Below, in pieces: positions 1-5,350 of a DNA stretch of 9,861 nucleotides (the stretch's first letter is position 1; the number at the start of each line of letters is the position of its first letter). This DNA is from CAZADA01 sp964483775 (lineage in GTDB: Bacteria; Pseudomonadota; Alphaproteobacteria; Caulobacterales; Maricaulaceae): NCBI GenBank assembly GCA_964483775.1, contig CAZADA010000099.1:1-9861 (forward strand), written 5' to 3'. The position numbers were made by a program, and so were the translations under genes. The notes beneath the pieces are model-generated. The model was not told the origin of the DNA. It did no database searches and saw nothing but the letters and a program-made list of their open reading frames with translations.

Positions 1-596
1 GCTATCGCTGCTCGTGGTTCCCCAAGGACACGCAGGCCTTGACGAAAACCGCCCGTGATGCTGGCGCGCCGACCCAGCTCGTCGAGACCACGATCGCGGT
101 GAACGCCGAACGCAAGAAAGCCATGGCGCGAAAGGTGATCGAAGCATGCGGCGGGGATGTCTCCAACCTCACCATTGCAGTGCTCGGTCTGACCTTTAAG
201 CCCAACACCGACGACATGCGCGAGGCGCCGAGCCTGGATATCATTCCCGCGCTGCAAGAGGCGGGGGCGAAGATCCGCGCCTATGATCCCGAAGGCCTGC
301 AGGAATCCGAAGGTATGTTTCGCGACGTCATCGCCTGTGACGGTCCTTACCACGCCGTCGAGGGTTCAGATGCATTGGTGATTCTCACCGAATGGAATCA
401 GTTCCGGGCTTTGGACATGGGCCGCGTGAAAAGCACGATGCGCGGCGATGTGCTGGTCGATTTGCGCAACATCTATGACGCCAAAGACATGATCGCGCGC
501 GGCTTTCGTTATGAGAGCATTGGCCGCCTCACCCCAGGGGTCGAGGCGCCATACAGCGCCCAAACCCTTGAGGTCGCCGAGGACCAGTCGGCTTAG
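1..596 (+). CDS. UDP-glucose 6-dehydrogenase, C-terminal part (5' end outside window)
   Basis: This enzyme oxidises UDP-glucose twice with NAD+ to give UDP-glucuronate, a precursor of exopolysaccharide and lipopolysaccharide sugars, in the cytoplasm. The reading frame is open from position 3, so the gene starts upstream and about 197 residues are visible. FPKDT (positions 18-32) sits in the catalytic-loop region. It is followed by the central dimerisation helix and then the C-terminal UDP-binding domain, with the family-typical segment VLGLTFKPNTDDMREAPS (about 183-236), a YDPEG motif and a VDLRNIYD segment. The family normally reads GGSCFPKD here; this frame reads RCSWFPKD, so the expected catalytic Cys position is Trp. 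The stop TAG overlaps the stop of convergent galU. Family assignment is strong; whether this copy is active is unclear. An internal TTG at 39 is not the real start, because conserved sequence continues upstream. Confidence 0.93.
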   Translation, partial: YRCSWFPKDTQALTKTARDAGAPTQLVETTIAVNAERKKAMARKVIEACGGDVSNLTIAVLGLTFKPNTDDMREAPSLDIIPALQEAGAKIRAYDPEGLQESEGMFRDVIACDGPYHAVEGSDALVILTEWNQFRALDMGRVKSTMRGDVLVDLRNIYDAKDMIARGFRYESIGRLTPGVEAPYSAQTLEVAEDQSA

Positions 597-1486
597 CCGG
601 CGTCGACCAGGCCGCGCGCGGCGGCCAATTCACGCTCAATGACCGCCCGGGCCTGACCGCCGAGTTCGTCGTGCGCCAAGGCGTAGGCGAGGTTGGCCTC
701 CAGATAGCCGATCTTGCTGCCCACATCATAGGTGCGCCCTTCGTAGGCCACCGCGTGAAACGGCTCACGCGCCATCAGCCGCAACATGGCGTCCGTGAGT
801 TGGATCTCATTGCCGGCGCCAGGCTCTTGATCGGCCAACAGCTGGAAGATGCTGGGCTGCAGAATATAGCGGCCGTTGATCATAAAGTTGGACGGCGCAA
901 CGTCGGCGGCGGGCTTTTCAACCATGCCGCGCAACTCAAGAAGGTTGCCGTTTCGCCGCACCGGGTCGATGATGCCGTATTTGGACACCTCCTCACGCGG
1001 CACTTCTTCGACGCAGATCATATTGCCGCCCACGCTGGCGTGCGCGTCGACCATCTGCTTCAAACATGGCGTGTCGGCCATCATCAACATGTCGGGCAGC
1101 AACACCGCAAACGGTTCATCCCCGACAACGTCGCGCGCACACCAAATGGCGTGACCAAGCCCCAGCGGAGCCTGCTGACGCACAAAGCTCGCACAGCCCG
1201 GCTCGGGCATGTCGGTTTTCAACTCTTCGAGGATGGCGGTCTTGTTTTTGGCCTCCAGCGTGGCCTCCAATTCGTAGGCCCGATCGAAATAGTCTTCGAT
1301 CGCCCCTTTGTTGCGGCCGGTGACGAACACAAAGTGCTCAACGCCCGCCGCGACCGCCTCGGCCACCACATAGTGAATGGCCGGACGGTCAAACACCGGC
1401 AGCATCTCTTTGGGAATGGACTTGGTGGCCGGCAGCACGCGCGTGCCAAGGCCGGCGACCGGAAGGACGGCTTTACGAATGGTCAT
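593..1486 (-). CDS. galU: UTP--glucose-1-phosphate uridylyltransferase (GalU)
   Basis: GalU makes UDP-glucose from UTP and glucose-1-phosphate in the cytoplasm, supplying the dehydrogenase encoded next door and other glycan pathways. The 297-residue length fits the bacterial GalU family. The N-terminal nucleotide-binding signature is GLGTR at residues 12-16, followed by PATKSIPKEMLP (19-30). Further on are a VLLPDM segment, a VEKP motif, GNEIQLTD, and a C-terminal DVGSKIGYLEAN segment. I chose the ATG at 1486 because an AAGGGG ribosome-binding site lies 7 bases upstream and the protein then begins right at the conserved IRKAVLPVAGLGTR block. An upstream in-frame start at 1555 would add 23 unconserved residues. 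It is convergent with the dehydrogenase gene (stops overlap) and divergent from glmM. Confidence 0.96.
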   Translation of the reverse strand: MTIRKAVLPVAGLGTRVLPATKSIPKEMLPVFDRPAIHYVVAEAVAAGVEHFVFVTGRNKGAIEDYFDRAYELEATLEAKNKTAILEELKTDMPEPGCASFVRQQAPLGLGHAIWCARDVVGDEPFAVLLPDMLMMADTPCLKQMVDAHASVGGNMICVEEVPREEVSKYGIIDPVRRNGNLLELRGMVEKPAADVAPSNFMINGRYILQPSIFQLLADQEPGAGNEIQLTDAMLRLMAREPFHAVAYEGRTYDVGSKIGYLEANLAYALAHDELGGQARAVIERELAAARGLVDAG

Positions 1487-1493
1487 GACGGAT

Positions 1494-1499
1494 CCCCTT
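1494..1499 (-). promoter_or_regulatory. Ribosome-binding site of galU
   Basis: AAGGGG on the minus strand lies 7 bases before the ATG at 1486. It decides the galU start in favour of 1486 over the longer in-frame candidate at 1555. Confidence 0.7.
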
Positions 1500-1515
1500 G
1501 TATGGTAAATCCCAA

Positions 1516-1530
1516 CAAGCAACGTGCTTG
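1516..1530. repeat. Inverted repeat in the galU leader or promoter
   Basis: CAAGCA-ACG-TGCTTG is a perfect 6-bp inverted repeat with a 3-base centre, ending about 30 bp upstream of the galU start in the divergent galU/glmM spacer. It could be an operator or a small hairpin in the galU leader. No regulator family can be named from the sequence. Confidence 0.35.
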
Positions 1531-1581
1531 CCAAGCTAGGCCATCGCGCCTCCAAACGCCAACCTCGGTTTTCCCCCGGCG

Positions 1582-1598
1582 GGTTACTGGACCTAACC
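1582..1598. repeat. Inverted repeat upstream of glmM
   Basis: GGTTA-CTGGACC-TAACC is a 5-bp inverted repeat with a 7-base spacer. It lies just upstream of the weak glmM promoter candidate and about 60 bp before the glmM start. The size and symmetry would suit a dimeric regulator, but a 5-bp arm pair can occur by chance. Confidence 0.25.
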
Positions 1599-1629
1599 TT
1601 GGAAATTCGCTACCGCCGTTACGTATAAG
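1599..1629 (+). promoter_or_regulatory. Weak promoter candidate for glmM
   Basis: TTGGAA (1599-1604) resembles a -35 element, and GTATAA/TATAAG (1623-1629) resembles a -10 element, with 18-19 bases between them. The inferred transcript start would lie very close to the glmM ribosome-binding site, giving a short leader. The spacing is slightly long, so this is tentative. Confidence 0.25.
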
Positions 1630-1647
1630 CCGTCAGGCCCAGCTGCT

Positions 1648-1653
1648 AAGGAG
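1648..1653 (+). promoter_or_regulatory. Ribosome-binding site of glmM
   Basis: AAGGAG lies 6 bases before the ATG at 1660, a near-perfect Shine-Dalgarno match that fixes the glmM start. Confidence 0.85.
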
Positions 1654-1659
1654 CACGCA

Positions 1660-3024
1660 ATGACCAAGCGCTATTTTGGCACCGACGGCATTCGTGGGCG
1701 GGCCAACACGCCGCCCATGACGCCGGAGATCGCCTTGCGCGTGGGTCTAGCGGCGGGGCGCTATTTTCACAAGGGCCGAGGCAGCGGCGGCGGCCGGCCC
1801 CTGGTCGTGATCGGCAAAGATACCCGGTTATCAGGCTATATGATCGAGCCCGCCCTGGTCGCTGGATTCGCGGCCGTGGGTATGGATGTGCGCCTTTTTG
1901 GTCCATTGCCCACGCCCGGCGTTGCGATGATGACCCGCTCGCTGCGCGCTGACCTTGGGGTTATGATCTCAGCGTCGCACAATTCGTTCCAGGATAACGG
2001 GATCAAGCTGTTTGGTCCGGACGGTTACAAGCTCAACGACCAAGCCGAGGCTGAGATCGAAGCCATGATGGACGCCGACTTGGCCGCCAACCTGGCCGAG
2101 CCGCCCGATCTGGGACGGGTGAAGCGCATTGACGACGCCCAAGCCCGCTATGTCGAAATCATCAAGGCGACCTTCCCCAAGCACCTCGAACTGAACGGCC
2201 TGCGGATCGTGGTCGATTGCGCCAATGGCGCGGCCTATCGCGTTGCTCCGGCTGCGCTGTACGAACTGGGCGCTGAAGTCATCTCGCTGGCGGTTGAACC
2301 CAACGGCTTCAACATCAACGATGAATGCGGATCGACCGCGCCGGACCTGCTAGCCTTCAAGGTGAACGAATACCGGGCCGATCTCGGGATCGCGCTCGAC
2401 GGCGACGCCGATCGCGTCATCATCGCCGATGAGAAGGGCGCCATTGTTGATGGCGACCAGATCCTCGCTTTGATCGGGGCGAGCTGGGCCAAACAGAACC
2501 GGTTGGCCGGCGGCGGCGTTGTGGCGACCGTGATGTCCAATTTGGGCCTTGAGTTGTTTCTCAAAAAGAAACAGGTCGCGCTGCACCGCACCAAAGTGGG
2601 AGACCGTTACGTCACTGAGCGCATGCGTCAGGGCGGTTTCAATGTTGGCGGCGAGCAGTCGGGCCATGTGGTGCTGTCAGATTTTTCCACAACAGGCGAT
2701 GGCATGATCGCGGCCCTGCAGGTGTTGGCCGATCTCGTTGCGACGGGCAAACCGGCGAGCGAGCGGCTCCGCCAATTTGAACCGCTGCCGCAAATCTTGA
2801 AGAACGTCCGCGTGTCGGACCATGGCGCAGCGCTTGACGCTGACGAAGTCAAGATCGCGATGGACGACGCGGAAAAGCGCCTTGGAAACAGGGGGCGTCT
2901 GGTGGTGCGCAAGTCTGGCACCGAACCTGTGATCCGGATCATGGCCGAGGGCGAAGATCCTGACTTGGTGCGCGACGTTGTGGACACCTTGGTCGAGCAC
3001 GTGCGCACGGTTGCGGCGGCCTAA
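1660..3024 (+). CDS. glmM: Phosphoglucosamine mutase (GlmM)
   Basis: GlmM converts glucosamine-6-phosphate to glucosamine-1-phosphate, an essential cytoplasmic step towards UDP-GlcNAc, peptidoglycan and lipopolysaccharide. The 454-residue protein has all the alpha-D-phosphohexomutase landmarks in order. These are the N-terminal KRYFGTDGIRG block, the phosphoserine loop ISASHN (103-108, catalytic Ser106 by comparison with E. coli Ser102), the metal-binding DGDADR (247-252), the sugar-binding GEQSGH (331-336) and the C-terminal phosphate loop RKSGTEP (417-423). FGTDGIRGR and RKSGTEP favour GlmM over a general phosphomannomutase. The start is set by AAGGAG 6 bases upstream. It appears to be a single-gene unit, divergent from galU; no strong terminator follows directly. 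Confidence 0.97.
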   Translation: MTKRYFGTDGIRGRANTPPMTPEIALRVGLAAGRYFHKGRGSGGGRPLVVIGKDTRLSGYMIEPALVAGFAAVGMDVRLFGPLPTPGVAMMTRSLRADLGVMISASHNSFQDNGIKLFGPDGYKLNDQAEAEIEAMMDADLAANLAEPPDLGRVKRIDDAQARYVEIIKATFPKHLELNGLRIVVDCANGAAYRVAPAALYELGAEVISLAVEPNGFNINDECGSTAPDLLAFKVNEYRADLGIALDGDADRVIIADEKGAIVDGDQILALIGASWAKQNRLAGGGVVATVMSNLGLELFLKKKQVALHRTKVGDRYVTERMRQGGFNVGGEQSGHVVLSDFSTTGDGMIAALQVLADLVATGKPASERLRQFEPLPQILKNVRVSDHGAALDADEVKIAMDDAEKRLGNRGRLVVRKSGTEPVIRIMAEGEDPDLVRDVVDTLVEHVRTVAAA

Positions 3025-3161
3025 CCGCGCGAGTTGGCCCAAGAGTTGCTTTCCTTGATCTTTGTCACCGCAGGCTGGGGGGCGCCGCAGCACGAGGATT
3101 TGCCTTTGAGTATGGGCGACACACGTGTTTGGGCGCTGCACCTGCGTTTGGCCGTCGCCTC

Positions 3162-3177
3162 GTGCGAGAAATCGCAC
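3162..3177 (+). repeat. Hairpin with GAAA tetraloop
   Basis: GTGCGA-GAAA-TCGCAC forms a perfect 6-bp stem closed by a GNRA-type loop, about 137 bases after the glmM stop. There is no T run after it, so it is a weak terminator at best. It may be part of a structured 3' end of the glmM transcript or of a small RNA. Confidence 0.35.
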
Positions 3178-3220
3178 TAGGGTGGTGGAGTTTGGGAATG
3201 GGCGTGGAATCACCGCCAAG

Positions 3221-3237
3221 GTTGAAAGAGTGTCAAC
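3221..3237. repeat. Small inverted repeat upstream of the OmpA-gene promoter
   Basis: GTTGA-AAGAGTG-TCAAC has 5-bp arms and a 7-base spacer. It ends about 26 bp upstream of the -35 candidate, a position where an activator could bind. It could equally be chance. Confidence 0.2.
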
Positions 3238-3263
3238 GAGGCATTCGGATCGGCCTGTCGCGG

Positions 3264-3291
3264 TTTACACGCAAGGGTTTTAGGGTATTGT
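3264..3291 (+). promoter_or_regulatory. Promoter candidate for the OmpA-like gene
   Basis: TTTACA (3264-3269) and TATTGT (3286-3291) are separated by 16 bases, matching sigma-70-type -35 and -10 elements at 5 of 6 and 4 of 6 positions. Transcription would begin near 3298, giving a leader of about 29 bases before the ATG at 3327. This is the best-looking promoter in the window. Confidence 0.45.
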
Positions 3292-3315
3292 GCAGCTCGG
3301 CGCGAAGGGCGCGTG

Positions 3316-3320
3316 AGGGG
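3316..3320 (+). promoter_or_regulatory. Ribosome-binding site deciding among three consecutive ATGs
   Basis: AGGGG is followed immediately by ATGATGATG. Only the third ATG (3327) has normal spacing of 6 bases; the first two would have 0 and 3. This selects 3327 as the start. Confidence 0.55.
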
Positions 3321-3326
3321 ATGATG

Positions 3327-4415
3327 ATGAAACAACTTCTTTGGGGCGCGGCGTCGGCGCTCGCCCTAACTTCGGTAGCTTCTGCTCAGGACGATAAGGG
3401 CTTCTACGCCGAATTGCTCTTCGGCTATGGGGGACCGACCGAGCGCAAGATCGAGAACGTCTTTGGTTCAACCGACTCGGCTGAGCTGGACGCAGAGTTC
3501 GACATGCGCTTTGGCGGCGGTTTGGGATATGCGTTCGGCAATGGCTGGCGCATTGAAGCCGAAGTCGTGGATCGCTTTAACGACACGGGCGCTCTGGAAT
3601 TTAACGGCGTGCCGGCTGCGGCGTCTTTGGTGAACACGGGCGATCTTTCAGACAGCTCGATCAACAGCGTTGCTATTCTGGGCAACGTGATCCGTGACTT
3701 GGACACCACCTTGCCCTTCGACATTGATCCCTATATCGGCGCTGGCGTCGGTACGGCGCAAACGCGCTTCGCCATGCGCGATGGTGTGAACGCCATCGTC
3801 AATGACGAATGGGGTTGGGCGGCTCAAGCGTTTGTGGGCTTGGGCATTCCGCTCACCGAGCGCCTCACCGCGGACCTGGAAGGCCGGTATTTCGTCACGG
3901 CGGACAACGACATTCTCCTCGGCTCGCTTGAGCAGCGCTTGGATGAGCCATCTTCGTTCGACGTGCTGTTGGGCTTGCGCTATTCGTTCGGCCCACGCGC
4001 TGAGCGTCCTCAACGCTCCGCACCGCCGGCCCCGCCGGCCGCCGCCGCGAACAACGGTCAGGCCGCCATCGTCTGCGATGACGTGCCGTTCATCGTCTAC
4101 TTCGGCTGGGACAGCGATGTGGTGACCGATCAAGCGCGCCGCGTGATCTCCAACGCCGCTGATCAGGCCGCTGAGTGCGACATCACCCGCGTTCAGATCG
4201 AGGGTCACACCGACCGCTCGGGCAGCACCAGCTACAACGTCGATCTTTCACGTCGCCGGGCCAACAATGTGCGTTCGGCGCTCATTTCTGAGGGCGTGCC
4301 GGCCAGCGTCATCACCACCAGCGCGCGTGGTGAGAGCGAGCCGCAAACAGATACGCCGGACGGGGTGCGTGAGCCTCTGAACCGTCGTTCCGAAGTGTTG
4401 ATCGAAGTCGAGTAA
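3327..4415 (+). CDS. OmpA-like outer membrane protein with peptidoglycan-binding domain
   Basis: This is an outer-membrane porin-like protein that likely tethers the outer membrane to peptidoglycan. The 362-residue product starts with a signal peptide ending ASA|QDD (cleavage after residue 20). An N-terminal beta-barrel follows (about 22-221), whose last strand DVLLGLRYSF ends in an aromatic residue as a barrel signal should. A Pro/Ala-rich linker spans about 224-246, then comes an OmpA C-terminal domain (about 250-362). That domain contains VYFGWDSD, GHTDRSG (293-299), SRRRANNVRSAL, ARGESEP and LNRRSEV, which include the Asp and Arg that bind diaminopimelate in this family. Cys250 and Cys284 could form a periplasmic disulfide. 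The third of three adjacent ATGs is chosen for its spacing to AGGGG; starts at 3321 or 3324 are possible. Confidence 0.93.
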   Translation: MKQLLWGAASALALTSVASAQDDKGFYAELLFGYGGPTERKIENVFGSTDSAELDAEFDMRFGGGLGYAFGNGWRIEAEVVDRFNDTGALEFNGVPAAASLVNTGDLSDSSINSVAILGNVIRDLDTTLPFDIDPYIGAGVGTAQTRFAMRDGVNAIVNDEWGWAAQAFVGLGIPLTERLTADLEGRYFVTADNDILLGSLEQRLDEPSSFDVLLGLRYSFGPRAERPQRSAPPAPPAAAANNGQAAIVCDDVPFIVYFGWDSDVVTDQARRVISNAADQAAECDITRVQIEGHTDRSGSTSYNVDLSRRRANNVRSALISEGVPASVITTSARGESEPQTDTPDGVREPLNRRSEVLIEVE

Positions 4416-4456
4416 CGCTCGAGCGGCCCTTTGGCTGCATCGCAGTGGCGTAAGAC

Positions 4457-4488
4457 ACGGCCCGACCAGAGCACTCTGGTCGGGCCGT
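4457..4488. terminator. Bidirectional hairpin terminator between convergent OMP genes
   Basis: A perfect 15-bp inverted repeat (4457-4471 with 4474-4488, arms ACGGCCCGACCAGAG and its complement, 2-base centre) lies between the OmpA-like stop at 4415 and the DUF481 stop at 4521. It is GC-rich and would fold as a very stable stem. The base run after it (TTGTGTGTT on the plus side) is only partly T-rich. Its placement between convergent genes fits shared termination. Confidence 0.75.
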
Positions 4489-4520
4489 TGTGTGTTGGGC
4501 GCGTAACGAAAGCCGCCGGG

Positions 4521-5237
4521 CTATTGACGTGAAAACACCAGCGCGGCGCGGGCGATGGTGTCTGTTTCCTCCGCGCCGACGGGCGGGTTGGTTTCGTAGA
4601 TCACGTCGTAGGAAAAGCGGGCCGACAAACCATTGGTCAGTTCCGCAGACAACGCAGCGCTGTTGAAGAACGTGCTGGTTTCCGACGTCCACGTCACATC
4701 ATTGATGAGGTCGAGGGCCACGGCGTCATTGATCTGTTGCTGGAACCGGCTGCCCGCGAACAGGGCGAACTCAGTGTTGGCGTCCTCATCGGTTTCGACC
4801 TGTTCAAATCGAACGCCGGGACCGCCGCGCACCGTCCAATTGCGCACATCGGTATCGATCACGTCATAGCCAACACCGGCGTTGAGCAAGGCGCGATAGT
4901 CGAAGCCGTCAAATTCATCCAACTCGACTGAGACCTGCCCAAAACCAAACCAGCGGTCATTGAACACCCGATCTTGTTGGTACGAGGCGAAGGTGCGGTT
5001 TTTTGTCTCCTCACCCTCGGTGTCGCCATAGTCGAATGTCAGTTGAGCGAAATGGCGCACACGCTCGATGTCGCGCTCAACCTTGGCGGCGACTCCGAAG
5101 TCGTTGGTGTCAGTGTTGCCCGACTGAGACACGGCGTTCAGACTGATTTCACTGGTCCATATCTTTGGCGGTTCCTCGGACTCTTGCGCCATTGCTGGCC
5201 AAGCGCCCAGGCCGATCATCATCAAACTACGAAGCAC
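4521..5237 (-). CDS. DUF481 / YdiY-like outer membrane beta-barrel protein
   Basis: This is predicted to be a small outer-membrane barrel of the DUF481 family (YdiY, 'salt-induced outer membrane protein'), whose function is poorly known. With the GTG start at 5237 the protein has 238 residues. A short hydrophobic signal ends AMA|QE (cleavage after about residue 17), followed by the family hallmark SLNAVSQSGNTDTND near residues 32-46 and alternating amphipathic strands rich in Asp/Glu, Phe and Tyr to the C-terminus. The last strand reads ARAALVFSRQ, so the terminal aromatic is three residues from the end, which is slightly unusual. The start is supported by GAGG 9 bases upstream. An alternative GTG at 5297 gives a longer Lys/Arg-containing signal but has no ribosome-binding site and would overlap a CtrA-type box. 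Family call is good; start is moderate. Confidence 0.8.
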   Translation of the reverse strand: MLRSLMMIGLGAWPAMAQESEEPPKIWTSEISLNAVSQSGNTDTNDFGVAAKVERDIERVRHFAQLTFDYGDTEGEETKNRTFASYQQDRVFNDRWFGFGQVSVELDEFDGFDYRALLNAGVGYDVIDTDVRNWTVRGGPGVRFEQVETDEDANTEFALFAGSRFQQQINDAVALDLINDVTWTSETSTFFNSAALSAELTNGLSARFSYDVIYETNPPVGAEETDTIARAALVFSRQ

Positions 5238-5246
5238 AACGCCAAT

Positions 5247-5250
5247 CCTC
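5247..5250 (-). promoter_or_regulatory. Ribosome-binding site supporting the DUF481 start
   Basis: GAGG on the minus strand lies 9 bases before the GTG at 5237. It supports the shorter start; no comparable site precedes the GTG at 5297. Confidence 0.45.
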
Positions 5251-5287
5251 TTCGACTTCCCCCACTCGCCAAGCGCCGCCGATTGGC

Positions 5288-5302
5288 TTAACAACACCTT
5301 AA
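5288..5302. promoter_or_regulatory. CtrA-type binding box (TTAA-N7-TTAA)
   Basis: TTAA CAACACC TTAA, followed by CC, matches exactly the full CtrA recognition site known from Caulobacter (TTAA, seven bases, TTAA). The two CTTAAC copies at 5287-5292 and 5298-5303 are 11 bp apart, about one helical turn. The box lies about 50 bp upstream of both the DUF481 start (minus) and the M20/ast unit start at 5351 (plus), so it could control either or both. Binding is inferred from the motif only. Confidence 0.55.
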
Positions 5303-5350
5303 CCGCACCCAGGCGGCGCCGACCGCCGCCGACCGACCCGGGCCCATCTC

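Larger units (their letters stand above)
3025..3326. other. 302-bp spacer between glmM and the OmpA-like gene
   Basis: I see no convincing gene here. An in-frame extension of the OmpA gene back to position 3129 is Arg-rich and has no ribosome-binding site or signal peptide, so it is not coding. The spacer holds a GAAA-loop hairpin at 3162-3177, a small inverted repeat at 3221-3237 and a promoter candidate at 3264-3291. No T-rich terminator for glmM is visible. Confidence 0.6.

Noticed and set aside
671..1663. A 330-codon open frame on the plus strand antisense to galU, ending in an ATGA overlap with the glmM start
   Set aside because: It lies almost wholly opposite galU, which is unmistakable by motif. 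Its translation is His/Arg-rich with no recognisable domain, as expected for a GC-rich antisense frame; the ATGA overlap looks like coincidence.
3207..3211. GANTC (CcrM methylation) site in the OmpA-gene upstream spacer
   Set aside because: Such 5-base sites are frequent by chance and several occur inside genes here, so a single site gives no evidence of regulation.
3129..3326. N-terminal extension of the OmpA-like protein to an upstream ATG at 3129
   Set aside because: The extra 66 residues are Arg-rich, would bury the signal peptide inside the protein, and include the promoter candidate; there is a better start at 3327.
5305..5345. GC-rich repeated GCCGACC units before the M20 gene
   Set aside because: The units are short and irregular, in a GC-rich spacer; they do not form a regular array or a clear operator.
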